From NCBI GenBank assembly GCA_949051815.1, contig CARQVR010000002.1, positions 62,001 through 126,000 of the forward strand: DNA of 64,000 nucleotides, given 5' to 3'. Position 1 is the first letter of the stretch. The number at the start of each line of letters is the position of its first letter. Positions 26,501 through 35,870 of the stretch are shown here, piece after piece. Below the pieces are notes generated by a model that had not been told where the DNA came from, ran no database searches, and saw nothing but the letters and a program-made list of their open reading frames with translations. The stretch is from an uncultured Lachnospiraceae bacterium. Its GTDB lineage: Bacteria > Bacillota > Clostridia > Lachnospirales > Lachnospiraceae. The translations under genes and the position numbers were made by a program.

Positions 26501-28387
26501 ATGCGCAAGAGAACCTGCATGGGCATTATGCTGGCAGTGGCTGTGGCGGCGGTATGCTGTCTGTACATCATAAAGAAGGATAACGTTCTGCTCTGTGTGG
26601 AGAACGGGCAGCCCTGTATCAGTGTCCGCACGGCGCAAAGTGAAAACAAGGTGTTTTTGTGGCAGGACGGAGACGGGGAGGAAGCTGAAAAAGAGGCGGC
26701 GGGCTTCTTTTTTCTGCCATCCTGTGTGACCGGTCACAAAATCCGTCTGGGCGATACGGGCGGGAGCAGTGTGAGAATAGACGGACAACTCTGTCAGGAG
26801 GGAGACGCCTTTGCGTGGGAAGAGGGGCAGAAGTTTTCCATTCAGGTAACGGACGCTTCCTATGACTCGCATACTTACGAAGTCGGTTTTATGAAATCCG
26901 CGAATATTCCGGCCATGTTTATTGACACTGCAAGCGGTGGACTGGACTATCTGCATGAGAATAAGGAAAACGAGGAGACAGGCAGGATTTGTGTGCTGCA
27001 GGCGGACGGCGTCACGGAATATCAGGACGAGCTGCCGCGGATATCCGGCAGGGGCAACTCTACGTGGGAGTTTGAGAAAAAGCCGTATGCACTTAAGCTA
27101 AAGGAGGACCAGCCGCTCTGCGGGCTGCGGGAGAGCGACAGGTGGCGTCTTCTGGCGATCTGGAATGAGGGCAGCAGGATGGGCGATAAGATAGCCATGG
27201 ATCTGGCACAGGCGCTGGGGCTTTCCTACAGTACACAGGGAACATGGGTGGATCTGTATTTGAATGGGGAGTACCGGGGCATTTATCTTCTGACAGAATC
27301 TGTGACAGTGGGATCGGGCCGTGTTGAAATAAACGATATGGAAAAGACTAATAAACAAAAAAATGTTTCCATAGAGGCGGGAACCGCGAAACATTATGAG
27401 GAGGAAGACAATAAGGGGTTTCTTCTCGAGGACGGCGCGGAGGTGGACGGCGGTTATCTGATCGAGAAAGACCATCCGAAGCACTGGGAGGCGGAGGACA
27501 GCGGATTCTGCCTTTCCCGAGGGGATCTTTTTACCATCAATTCACCGCGCCACGCGTCGAAGGAACAGGTGGCCTATATACAAAACTATGTGGAAGAAAT
27601 CGATACCCTTGTGCAGAATGGGGACCCGGCGGTCTGGGAGAAACTGGATCTGCCCAGTTTTACCAAAAGGTTTCTGGTGGATGAGATCGCGCTGGAAATG
27701 GACACAGGCTCCACCAGCATGTATTTTTATAAGGACCGGGGCGATGAAAAGCTCTATTCCGGCCCGGCGTGGGATTATGACAACGCGTTTGGCGAGGACA
27801 GTGACAGCGACAGCTTTTTCGTGAATTACGGGGAAACCATCGTGAACAATAACGAGCGGCTGGCTATTTCCATCAACTGGTATCAGAAGCTCTATGAGAC
27901 GCCTGAAATGCAGCAGTGTATTGTGGAGGCGTATGCGGGTGTTCTGCCTTTTTTTGAAAAACTGCTGGATACAGGCATTGACAGGTATGCGGAGCAGATC
28001 AGGGCTTCCGCGGCCATGGACGACGCCAGATGGGAAAGTGTCAGAACCGCCGATAACGATATGCCGCGGTATAAAAGTTTTGAGGCGAATGTAAACTATA
28101 CGAAATTCTTTCTGGCAAACCGCTTAAATTGTCTGTGCGCGAGATGGGGCGTGCCGCATGAAGCCTTTGCCGCTCCCGCAAGCGGGGAAACGCATCAGGT
28201 TACCTTTTCGGTTTATGAGGGCGTGGTGGAGACGGTGGAGGCGTCTGACGGCGAGCCGCTTTCCAGCGCGCCGGAATACGACGGCGGCGTATATCAGGGA
28301 TGGACATACAGGCGGGGCGGCGAGCCTTACAGCAGTTATATTCCCGTCTACGAGGATATGGAGCTGTACAACGCGAAGTGGGAATAG
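26501..28387 (+). CDS. CotH kinase family protein, membrane-anchored, with C-terminal InlB-type repeat
   Basis: 628 residues. An N-terminal hydrophobic helix (about 7-25) anchors or exports it. The CotH domain has GRGNSTWEFEKKPYALKL near residue 182, a segment with YLNGEYRGIYLLTE, and the metal-binding PAWDYDNAFG near residue 423. CotH proteins are atypical kinases first known from spore coats. The C-terminal ~65 residues (TFSVYEGVVETV ... YQGWTYRRGG) match the Listeria-Bacteroides/InlB B-repeat, a surface module. A similar protein is at 38686. Role in a glycan locus is unknown: phosphorylation of a glycan or a surface protein is the leading guess. RBS AAGAAGGAG. Confidence 0.83.
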   Translation: MRKRTCMGIMLAVAVAAVCCLYIIKKDNVLLCVENGQPCISVRTAQSENKVFLWQDGDGEEAEKEAAGFFFLPSCVTGHKIRLGDTGGSSVRIDGQLCQEGDAFAWEEGQKFSIQVTDASYDSHTYEVGFMKSANIPAMFIDTASGGLDYLHENKENEETGRICVLQADGVTEYQDELPRISGRGNSTWEFEKKPYALKLKEDQPLCGLRESDRWRLLAIWNEGSRMGDKIAMDLAQALGLSYSTQGTWVDLYLNGEYRGIYLLTESVTVGSGRVEINDMEKTNKQKNVSIEAGTAKHYEEEDNKGFLLEDGAEVDGGYLIEKDHPKHWEAEDSGFCLSRGDLFTINSPRHASKEQVAYIQNYVEEIDTLVQNGDPAVWEKLDLPSFTKRFLVDEIALEMDTGSTSMYFYKDRGDEKLYSGPAWDYDNAFGEDSDSDSFFVNYGETIVNNNERLAISINWYQKLYETPEMQQCIVEAYAGVLPFFEKLLDTGIDRYAEQIRASAAMDDARWESVRTADNDMPRYKSFEANVNYTKFFLANRLNCLCARWGVPHEAFAAPASGETHQVTFSVYEGVVETVEASDGEPLSSAPEYDGGVYQGWTYRRGGEPYSSYIPVYEDMELYNAKWE

Positions 28388-28417
28388 AAATACGGAATTG
28401 GCGCTTAGGGAGACGTT

Positions 28418-29710
28418 ATGAAAATACTGATGGTAAATAAATTTTTATATCCAAACGGTGGTTCGGAGACTTATATTTTTCAGTTGGGGGAAGAATTACA
28501 GAAGAGGGGACACGACGTACAGTATTTCGGCATGGAACACGAGGGGCGTATCGTCGGAAACCGGATCGGCTGTTATACGTCGGACATGGATTTCCATACG
28601 GGAAAGCTGCAAAAGCTGCTCTATCCTTTTAAAATCATCTATTCCTTTGAGGCGAAGCGCAAAATGGGCAGGGTTCTGCGGGATATGAATCCCGACGTGG
28701 TGCACCTTAATAACATCAATTTTCAGCTTACCCCGTCGGTGATCTATGCGGTGCGCGCCTACGAAAAAAAGAGTGGCCGGAGAGTAAAACTTGTGTACAC
28801 GGCCCACGACTATCAGTGGGTGTGCCCCAATCATATGATGCGTATTCCCTCCACGGGGAAAATCTGTTTCGCCTGCAGGGACGGGTATTTCGGTGCGTGC
28901 AGCAAAAACCGCTGTATTCACAATTCGCGAGTAAAAAGCCTGCTGGGGACGATTGAGGCAAAATATTATATGCGGCGCAGGACTTACGGCATGGTTGATG
29001 TCATTATCTGTCCAAGTGAGTTCATGAAGAGACAGCTTGACACCAACCCGCTTCTGGAAGAGAAAACGGTAATGATGCACAATTTTGTGCAGAGGCCGGA
29101 GAAAGCAGCAGAGCGGGAGGATGTGAAAATGCCGGATGGCGCAGGCGGCGGAAAGCCGGGCGGAGCGGCCGCAGAAAAGGGTGGCACAGAGAAAGCCGGG
29201 GATTATGTGCTGTACTTTGGCCGTTTTTCTGCGGAGAAAGGGATTGCCACGCTGCTCAAAGCCTGCGAAGCCCTGCCGGACATTCCCTTCGTCTTTGCCG
29301 GAACGGGGCCGTTAGAAGAGCAGGCGTCAAAAGTGAAAAATGTGGAAAACAGAGGTTTTGTCACGGGGGAGGCGCTGCACAGGCTGATTGCGGGGGCGCG
29401 GTTTTCCGTTTATCCTTCCGAGTGGTATGAGAACTGCCCCTTCTCCGTGATGGAGTCCCAGATGTACGGCACGCCCGTGCTGGTTTCCGATCTTGGCGGC
29501 GCGCCGGAGCTGGTGCAGGCGGGACGGACGGGAGAGCTTTTTAGGGGTGGAGACGTGGAGGAGCTGACGGCGCATATCAGGGAATTGTGGGAGCAGCCGG
29601 AGGTGTGTCTGGCGTACCGGGAAAACTGTAAAGAGATAAAATTCGATACAATTGGGGAATATTGTGATAAAATAGTGAATGTATATAATGAGAGCCCGGA
29701 TGGAAATTAA
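28418..29710 (+). CDS. Glycosyltransferase family 4 with cysteine-rich segment
   Basis: 430 residues. GT-B fold: NKFLYPNGGSETYIFQLG at the start, YTAHDYQWVCPNHMM near residue 130, then a cysteine cluster (CFACRDGYFGACSKNRC) common in one GT4 subgroup, and a C-terminal domain with YFGRFSAEKGI and PSEWYENCPFSVMESQMYG. Between the two domains, around residues 225-265, lies a low-complexity G/A/K/E linker. The last codons and the TAA stop lie within the left arm of the palindromic element at 29692, so the final S-P-D-G-N residues are element-derived. Confidence 0.9.
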   Translation: MKILMVNKFLYPNGGSETYIFQLGEELQKRGHDVQYFGMEHEGRIVGNRIGCYTSDMDFHTGKLQKLLYPFKIIYSFEAKRKMGRVLRDMNPDVVHLNNINFQLTPSVIYAVRAYEKKSGRRVKLVYTAHDYQWVCPNHMMRIPSTGKICFACRDGYFGACSKNRCIHNSRVKSLLGTIEAKYYMRRRTYGMVDVIICPSEFMKRQLDTNPLLEEKTVMMHNFVQRPEKAAEREDVKMPDGAGGGKPGGAAAEKGGTEKAGDYVLYFGRFSAEKGIATLLKACEALPDIPFVFAGTGPLEEQASKVKNVENRGFVTGEALHRLIAGARFSVYPSEWYENCPFSVMESQMYGTPVLVSDLGGAPELVQAGRTGELFRGGDVEELTAHIRELWEQPEVCLAYRENCKEIKFDTIGEYCDKIVNVYNESPDGN

Positions 29711-29832
29711 TATCTCCGTCGCCGCGCTCTCGCTCCGTAAAATGCATAGCGGACACTAAACTCGTGAAAGACCTCGTTAAGTGCCGATGCCTTTTAAGGG
29801 GCTCCTTGAGAAATTAATTTCCATCCGGGCTC
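29692..29832. repeat. 141-bp palindromic element with perfect 20-bp inverted ends (family B, copy 1)
   Basis: The left arm 29692-29711 and right arm 29813-29832 are exact reverse complements. The core carries CTCGCTCCG, ATAGCGGACACTAA, AAGTGCCGATG and AGGGGCTCC, which recur in the copy at 33071-33371 and, more weakly, at 53106-53200. It fills the first half of the 304-base gap before the radical SAM gene and overlaps the 3' end of the GT4 gene. The rest of the gap (29833-30014) holds only a short dyad (CGCGACAT/ATGTCACG) and no clear promoter. Confidence 0.8.
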
Positions 29833-30014
29833 ATTTTAGACTTTTCGCGACATCCATGTCACGAAATTGCTGGCTGTCAGGCGGAATATAAGAAAAGCCA
29901 ATTTGCCTTCGCAGAGGCAGCGCAGCATATTTGTGCCGACTGCCCGCCAGTCTTTACAAATAAATTTTGAGTTTCTGTCTGTAAGGCATAATGATATGCA
30001 AAGGAGTAACAGTT

Positions 30015-31016
30015 ATGGGAAGACGAACTTTATATGGAACTGTGATAGTGACTTACAGATGCAATGCAAGATGTAATATGTGCGACTGTTTCCGGGATCC
30101 GACGAGGCCGGAGGAGGAGATCACGCTGGAAGATATTAAGAAGCTGCCGGAAATGGCATTTACGAATATCACGGGCGGGGAGCCTTTTATCAGGCAGGAT
30201 ATCCCGGATATTGTGCGGGAGCTTTATAAGAAATCAGACAGGATCGTCATATCTACCAACGGTTATTTCACGGACCGCATTATCGCGCTGTGCCGGGAGT
30301 TTCCGAAGGTGGGAATCCGTATCAGCATAGAGGGACTGCAGGAGACAAACGATAAAATCCGCGGGATCCCGGACGGTTATAACAGAGGTTATAAGACGCT
30401 CAGGACACTGGTGGATATGGGGCATCCCGACGTGGGATTCGGCATGACGGTGCAGGATATGAACTGTGAGGATCTGGTGCCGCTTTACAACATCGCCAAC
30501 GATATGGGGATGGAGTTTGCCACGGCAACACTGCACAATTCCTTTTATTTCCGAAAGACGGACAATAAGATTGACGACAAATACAAGGTAGCGCAGAATT
30601 TTGAGAAGCTGATTAACGAGCTGCTTAAGAGTAAATCTCCCAAGAAGTGGTTCCGCGCTTACTTTAATCACGGGCTGATCAACTATATTTACGGCAATAA
30701 GCGGCTTCTGCCCTGCGATATGTCGAGAAATGCCTTTTTTATCGACCCTTTCTGCGATGTGATTCCCTGCAACGGCATGGAGAAGAAGGCGGTTATGGGG
30801 AATCTGCGGGAACAGAGCTGGGAGGAGCTTTGGAACTCCGAACAGGCGAAAAAGGTGCGGGAGTGCACAAGAAAGTGCGACAGAAACTGCTGGATGATCG
30901 GCTCCGCGTCCCCGGCGATGCACAAATATATATGGGTGCCCGGATGGTGGGTGATTAAGCATAAATTCCTAAAGGGCGGCAGATACAGTCTGAAAGAAAA
31001 CAGATATATCAGATAG
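30015..31016 (+). CDS. Radical SAM protein with SPASM-like C-terminus
   Basis: 333 residues. The CxxxCxxC cluster for the SAM-binding [4Fe-4S] centre is at C16, C20 and C23 (TYRCNARCNMC), followed by NITGGEPFIRQD and VGIRISIEGL. The C-terminus has more cysteines (CDVIPCNGMEKKAVMGNL, CTRKCDRNC) for auxiliary clusters, as in SPASM/twitch enzymes. Such proteins in glycan loci modify sugars, or more rarely peptides, by radical chemistry such as epimerisation or dehydrogenation; the substrate is unknown. ATG 30015 has AAGGAG 8 bases upstream; the ATG at 29991 precedes that site. Confidence 0.85.
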   Translation: MGRRTLYGTVIVTYRCNARCNMCDCFRDPTRPEEEITLEDIKKLPEMAFTNITGGEPFIRQDIPDIVRELYKKSDRIVISTNGYFTDRIIALCREFPKVGIRISIEGLQETNDKIRGIPDGYNRGYKTLRTLVDMGHPDVGFGMTVQDMNCEDLVPLYNIANDMGMEFATATLHNSFYFRKTDNKIDDKYKVAQNFEKLINELLKSKSPKKWFRAYFNHGLINYIYGNKRLLPCDMSRNAFFIDPFCDVIPCNGMEKKAVMGNLREQSWEELWNSEQAKKVRECTRKCDRNCWMIGSASPAMHKYIWVPGWWVIKHKFLKGGRYSLKENRYIR

Positions 31017-31043
31017 ATATAACGGTTTCAAAAGGAAGAAAAT

Positions 31044-32192
31044 ATGAAATTTTTGTATGTGGCTCCGCGTTACCACACAAATCAGATGGATATTATGAAG
31101 GGACTGACAGCGCTTGGGCACGAAGTGCGCTTTGTCAGTCACTATGCGGCCGTGATCGAGGATTATTCCTGCGTGACGCCCATTGTGCTGGGGTACTCGC
31201 GGCTGTACAGGCTTATTGATTTTCTGTATGTGAAGGTAATTCACAGGAAAGATCCGACGGCCATTGTGTTTAAAATACAGCACGGTTTTCCGCCTCTTAG
31301 GAAACTCAAAAAACTGATCTGCGGATTTGAACCGGATCTGGTTATTTTGCGGGAGCGCTCCGTGTACTCCATGGCGGCCTACTATATTTGTAAGAAAAAG
31401 GGATATCCCTGCATTCTCTATAACCAAAATCCCCTCTGGTCGGAGCCTGCAAAGACGGACTTGCGGCACCGTCTGGTGGATCGCATGACGCCGCCGTTTC
31501 GCATGACGCCCGTGATGGGGGAAAAGAAGCCGGGGATGACGGTGAAGGTGAACGATTATTTTGTGCCTTTTGTAGTCGATCCGCGCAGGGAGCCGGAAAA
31601 GCGGACATATTTCAGGGGCGGCAGGGTACATATTCTCTGCATAGGCAAGTATGAAATCAGAAAACACCATCTGGAACTTCTGCGGGCGGTGGAGCAGCTT
31701 CGGGAAAAATACGAGATACGCGTGACGCTGGTGGGAGAAGCCACGAATCATTTTCAGAAGGCATACTGTGAGCAGGTAAAAAAGTTTGTGCAAGAGCACC
31801 GCATGGAAAATCTGGTTACGGTGAAAACCAACGTGCCAAGGCGCGATATGGAGCAGGAATATCTGGCTGCGGATCTGTATGTGATTCCGAGTACGCTGGA
31901 GATGGCGTCGGTATCGCAGCTTGAAGCCATGAGCTATTCCCTGCCGGTGATCTGCAGCGACAAAAACGGCACGTCCTGCTATGTGGAGGACGGCGTTACG
32001 GGGTATCTGTTCCGGGACTGCGACGAGGCGGATCTGCTTCGCAGACTGGACGAAATGCTGTCGGACCGGGAGCGGATGCTCTCTATGGGAGCGGCGGGCT
32101 ATGGCGCGGTGGTGGAGAAGTATAATTTTAACAAGTATTTAGATACGATTATGGGAATGCGGGAGAAAATCCTGCGGGAGCGGCTGAATTGA
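31044..32192 (+). CDS. Glycosyltransferase family 4
   Basis: 382-residue GT-B enzyme. It starts KFLYVAPRYHTNQMDIMKGLTALGHEV and has HILCIGKYEIRKHHLELLRAVEQL and the donor site VIPSTLEMASVSQLEAMSYSLPVIC. The SLEMASVSQLEAMS form of the E-x7-E block is somewhat divergent. RBS AAAGGAAG. The stop is fused with the TTG start of the next gene (4-base overlap), indicating a coupled pair with the GT-D-type protein. Confidence 0.86.
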   Translation: MKFLYVAPRYHTNQMDIMKGLTALGHEVRFVSHYAAVIEDYSCVTPIVLGYSRLYRLIDFLYVKVIHRKDPTAIVFKIQHGFPPLRKLKKLICGFEPDLVILRERSVYSMAAYYICKKKGYPCILYNQNPLWSEPAKTDLRHRLVDRMTPPFRMTPVMGEKKPGMTVKVNDYFVPFVVDPRREPEKRTYFRGGRVHILCIGKYEIRKHHLELLRAVEQLREKYEIRVTLVGEATNHFQKAYCEQVKKFVQEHRMENLVTVKTNVPRRDMEQEYLAADLYVIPSTLEMASVSQLEAMSYSLPVICSDKNGTSCYVEDGVTGYLFRDCDEADLLRRLDEMLSDRERMLSMGAAGYGAVVEKYNFNKYLDTIMGMREKILRERLN

Positions 32193-33061
32193 AACAAAAA
32201 ATAAAGGACATTCTGGCAGCGGCTGCCTACTTCTTTTATGAAAAGGGCATCCTGCACAATCGAATAAAGGTATGTAATATCGACGAGACGATCGACGAGC
32301 TTCTGCGCACGGAAAAGAGCATGGTGCGCTTCGGGGACGGGGAGATCGTGATGATAAAGGGCGGCGATCTGATGCTGCAGAAGGCCAGCCCGGAAATTGC
32401 GGAAGGGCTTCGGAAGATACTGGCATATCCCGACGAAGGGCTGATGGTGACGATACCGGACATCTTTGAAACATTGTCGGACCACCACCGCGCCAGCAGA
32501 CAATTCTGGAAAGATCATCTGCTCTTTTGCAGAAAGACTTACGTCAGATACTGCGATCTCGGACGGCGTTACTACAGTACTTTCGTTTCCCGGGGGTATT
32601 ATTACGCCAAAGACCGGAGCGGCTGTGGCGCGCAGTTTGCTAAAATAAGAAAAATATGGGAAAATAGAGATATTGTCGTGGTGGAAGGGGAGAGAACCCA
32701 CAATGGCGTCGACAATGATCTGCTTGATACGGCGCGAAGCATAGAGCGCATTATCTGTCCGCCCAGCGACGCTTACGGGGCGGTTCCCGCCATTCTGGAC
32801 GCCTGTACGGCCTACGGTAAGGACAGGCTGTTTTTATTGTCGGTGGGTGTGGCGGCGAAGTTCCTTGCGGTGGAGTTGTTCCGGCAGGGCTACCGCGTAT
32901 TGGATATCGGGAATCTTGACATGGAATATGAGTGGTTTGTGAGGCGTGCGCCCGGGAAGATGAAACTGGAGAAGCATGACTTCGTCAGTGTGGAGGCGAA
33001 CCGGGATGCGGGGTATACGGCATATCTGGAGCAGATAAAGGTAAGGGTGTATAATATGTGA
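32189..33061 (+). CDS. GT-D fold (DUF1792) glycosyltransferase-like protein
   Basis: 290 residues. MVRFGDGEIVMIKGGD near residue 47 is the D-x-E (DGE) metal-binding motif of the GT-D/DUF1792 family, first shown in streptococcal adhesin glycosylation to transfer glucose. VVVEGERTHNGVDNDLL and LSVGVAAKFLAVELFRQGYRVLDIGNLDMEYEW are also family features. Translation starts at a TTG overlapping the previous stop, with GGGAG a few bases upstream. It likely adds a hexose to the growing glycan. Confidence 0.83.
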   Translation: MKQKIKDILAAAAYFFYEKGILHNRIKVCNIDETIDELLRTEKSMVRFGDGEIVMIKGGDLMLQKASPEIAEGLRKILAYPDEGLMVTIPDIFETLSDHHRASRQFWKDHLLFCRKTYVRYCDLGRRYYSTFVSRGYYYAKDRSGCGAQFAKIRKIWENRDIVVVEGERTHNGVDNDLLDTARSIERIICPPSDAYGAVPAILDACTAYGKDRLFLLSVGVAAKFLAVELFRQGYRVLDIGNLDMEYEWFVRRAPGKMKLEKHDFVSVEANRDAGYTAYLEQIKVRVYNM

Positions 33062-33070
33062 AATGCGGAC

Positions 33071-33371
33071 GCCCGGATGGACGGTAATATCTCCGTCGCT
33101 GCGCTTTCGCTCCGCAAAATAAATAGCGGACACTAAGCTCGTCGAGCTGCATAACATCTCGATACCTCGCTAAGTGCCGATGTATTTTGAGGGGCTCCCT
33201 GAGAAATTGTAACAGTTCAGCCTTCGGCTTCACTGCCACGTCTGATGCACACAAAATGCTCCAGAGTCGCATTTTGGCACTTGCACAACTCGCAAAATCG
33301 CATACAGAGCGATTTTACTCGCGGAATAGTGCAAGGCTGTATTGTTACGAAAAATTACCGTCCATCAGGGC
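33071..33371. repeat. 301-bp composite palindromic element (family B copy 2 with nested family C)
   Basis: The outer arms GCCCGGATGGACGGTAAT (33071-33088) and ATTACCGTCCATCAGGGC (33354-33371) pair with one mismatch. The core is like copy 1. At about 33208 a GTAACAGTTCAGCC...GGCTTCACTG palindrome (as at 42787) is present; its right end is split by ~115 bases that hold two more hairpins (AAAATGC/GCATTTT and AAAATCGC/GCGATTTT) and resumes as TTGTTAC at about 33340. The element occupies most of the 358-base gap; the remaining 48 bases hold only a small hairpin and the ribosome site for 33420. Confidence 0.75.
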
Positions 33372-33419
33372 TGTGTATCGGTAGACCGCATACAACAATT
33401 AAGGGGTTAATATAGGGGC

Positions 33420-34007
33420 ATGATAGACAGCAGAGAAACTTATCAGTATTATATAAAACAGGACCGGCTCGCGCTGGGACGGCGGCAGAACGCGCGTCCG
33501 CGGCTTTTCGGGGATGAGATCTGGAAGTTTGAGATACTGCTGCGGAAGGTGGAGTTTGACTTGAATTGCAGGCGCGGTCCGGTGGGAAAACTGGTCGGGA
33601 AATGGCATAAGATGCGGTTTCACCGGCTGAGTGTCAGGCTGGGGTTTACGATTCCGCCGAATGTGTTCGGTCCCGGACTTTCCATCCCGCATTACGGGAC
33701 GATTGTGGTGCATGGGAATGTGCGTGCGGGAAAAAACTGCCGGCTGCAGGAGGGTGTGACCATCGGCGCGACGAACGGGAGCCACGAGGCGGCCGTGATC
33801 GGCGATAACTGTTATTTCGGAAGCGGCGCGAAGGTGATCGGCGCGGTCCGCATAGCGGACGATGTGGCGGTCGGAGCGAACGCCGTGGTGACAAAGGATA
33901 TTGAGGAATCAGGCACTACATGGGCCGGGATTCCGGCGAAAAAGATAAGCGATCAGGGTTCCCGCAGCAATCTTTGCAGCGCGCTGTTTGAGAAAGAGGC
34001 GGATTGA
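33420..34007 (+). CDS. Serine acetyltransferase-like hexapeptide protein
   Basis: 195 residues. The start (DSRETYQYYIKQDRLAL) and the beta-helix region PPNVFGPGLSIPHYGTIVVHGNVRAGKNCRLQEGVTIGATNG are typical of CysE-related acetyltransferases in capsule loci, which acetylate sugars or amino-sugar precursors rather than serine. The conserved His pair lies in PHYGTIVVHG, near residues 92-99. It is followed by an ABC flippase gene after 73 bases. Sugar O- or N-acetylation is inferred. Confidence 0.85.
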   Translation: MIDSRETYQYYIKQDRLALGRRQNARPRLFGDEIWKFEILLRKVEFDLNCRRGPVGKLVGKWHKMRFHRLSVRLGFTIPPNVFGPGLSIPHYGTIVVHGNVRAGKNCRLQEGVTIGATNGSHEAAVIGDNCYFGSGAKVIGAVRIADDVAVGANAVVTKDIEESGTTWAGIPAKKISDQGSRSNLCSALFEKEAD

Positions 34008-34080
34008 GGAGACAGGAGACCCTGCGGAAGCACAAGGGTGCAAAGACGGCGGGAAGCCGGAATGAAGGAGCAGCAGGACT

Positions 34081-35859
34081 ATGGGCGAAAGAAGCAATCG
34101 GGCTAAGGCGGGAATGCTCACCATGCTTGGATATATTTTTGATAAAAAGGACAAGCGCAAGCTGGCGTTTCTTACGGGCGCAATCGTGATTGGGAGCTTT
34201 TTAGAGCTTTTTGCGGTCATGATTTTCATGCCCTTTATTGATGTCCTGCAGAATCCGGGAACGATTCAGACAAAATGGTACCTGAAAATGATTTACGACC
34301 TGCCGGGACTGCAAAGCGCCGAAAGGTTTATGATTATACTTGCAGTCTGCATCATCGTGGTGTATGTTGCTAAAAACGTCTATCTGATTTTTGAGAAAGA
34401 TTATATCTTTCGTTTTTCTTATAATACACAGATGAAACTGTCCACCAGACTTCTGGCCGCATACATGAAGGAGCCGTACACCTTTCACCTGAATCATAAT
34501 ATTGCGGTTTTGCAAAGAAGCGTTTATGAAGATACGTCGCGCTTTATGCAGGTTATTCTCTATGCGCTGGAGCTGGGGGCGGAGCTTATGGTAGCCGCGG
34601 TGCTGGTGATGTATCTGCTGGTCATCAGTAAGACAATAACGATTATCGTGCTGGGTCTGCTGGCTGTTTTTGTGGGCGGCTTTCTTCTGGTCAGCAGAAA
34701 GTACAGCCGGCGGTTCGGGTTTGAAAATCAGGGCTATGAGGGTAAGATTTTTCAGTGGATGAACCAGTCGCTTGGCGGCATCAAGGAGATAAAGATTTTA
34801 GAGCGCGAGTCCTATTTTACGGACGAGTTTGGAAAATACTGGAAAAAATATGCGAGAGGGCTGCGCATTGCCAGAACGATCTCGATTCTTCCGAAGTACA
34901 CGGTGGAGGCTGTCTCCATGACGGGTCTGCTGATTGCCGTTATCGTGAAACTGATCTTTGGCGAGGCGGATATGAGCTACTTTATTACGCAGCTTGCGGC
35001 TTTTGCGGTGGCGGCCATGCGCCTTATGCCGAGTGTGGGGCGGATCAACGAACATGCTTCCAATATGCTTTACGCGTTTCCTTCCGTGGAGCTTGTCTAC
35101 CACGATCTGACGGCGGTTGAGGACCTGACCGGAAATGACGCGCAGACGTATCAGGCGGACTGGAAACTGCAAAAGGGAATCTGCGTGCAGGATGTGTCCT
35201 ACCATTACCCTGATACGCAGGAGTGGGTGCTCAGGGATGTGAACTTTACGATTGACAAAGGCACGACCGTGGCTTTCGTCGGTTCTACCGGGTCGGGAAA
35301 AACGACTATGGTGGATATTATACTGGGACTTCTGACGCCGGTTAAGGGCGCCGTGATGGCGGATGAAATCAATATTCACGCGCAGGCGAAAACCTTTCAT
35401 GCGCAGGTGGGGTATATCCCCCAGACCATTTATCTTTCCGACGATACGATCCGTAATAATATTGCTTTCGGCGTGCGGGAGGAACAGATTGACGAGGAAG
35501 CGGTGAGAGCTGCCGTGGAGAAGGCGCAGTTGAAAGAGTTTATAGAGAGTCTTCCGCACGGGCTTGATACGATTGTAGGTGACAGAGGTGTCAGATTATC
35601 CGGCGGCCAGAGACAGCGTATCGGTATCGCCAGAGCGCTCTATCACGATCCGGAAATTCTTGTGCTGGATGAGGCCACTTCCGCACTGGACAATGAGACG
35701 GAGGCGGCGGTTATGGAGGCGATTGAGCATTTGCAGGGTATGAAGACCATGATCATTATTGCCCACAGGCTTACCACAATCCGCAATGTGGACGTGATTT
35801 ATGAGGTGGGCGACGGCAGGGTGACGCGAAGGAGCAAAGAAGAGGTGTTTGCGGAATAG
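34081..35859 (+). CDS. ABC transporter with fused permease and ATPase; second PglK-like flippase
   Basis: 592 residues, the same architecture as the protein at 2804. Six-helix membrane domain, then Walker A GSTGSGKTT near residue 401, signature LSGGQRQRIG near 506 and Walker B ILVLDEATSALD near 526. The two proteins share the LPxGLDTxVGDRGVRxSGGQRQR stretch and are clear paralogues. AAGGAG lies about 12 bases before the ATG. The window holds a Wzx-type flippase as well, so three flippase candidates coexist. Confidence 0.88.
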   Translation: MGERSNRAKAGMLTMLGYIFDKKDKRKLAFLTGAIVIGSFLELFAVMIFMPFIDVLQNPGTIQTKWYLKMIYDLPGLQSAERFMIILAVCIIVVYVAKNVYLIFEKDYIFRFSYNTQMKLSTRLLAAYMKEPYTFHLNHNIAVLQRSVYEDTSRFMQVILYALELGAELMVAAVLVMYLLVISKTITIIVLGLLAVFVGGFLLVSRKYSRRFGFENQGYEGKIFQWMNQSLGGIKEIKILERESYFTDEFGKYWKKYARGLRIARTISILPKYTVEAVSMTGLLIAVIVKLIFGEADMSYFITQLAAFAVAAMRLMPSVGRINEHASNMLYAFPSVELVYHDLTAVEDLTGNDAQTYQADWKLQKGICVQDVSYHYPDTQEWVLRDVNFTIDKGTTVAFVGSTGSGKTTMVDIILGLLTPVKGAVMADEINIHAQAKTFHAQVGYIPQTIYLSDDTIRNNIAFGVREEQIDEEAVRAAVEKAQLKEFIESLPHGLDTIVGDRGVRLSGGQRQRIGIARALYHDPEILVLDEATSALDNETEAAVMEAIEHLQGMKTMIIIAHRLTTIRNVDVIYEVGDGRVTRRSKEEVFAE

Positions 35860-35870
35860 GAGAGGAAAAC

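Noticed and set aside
29692..29832. Intrinsic terminator
   Set aside because: Long hairpin arms but no T-run after the right arm, and a large conserved core that terminators do not have.
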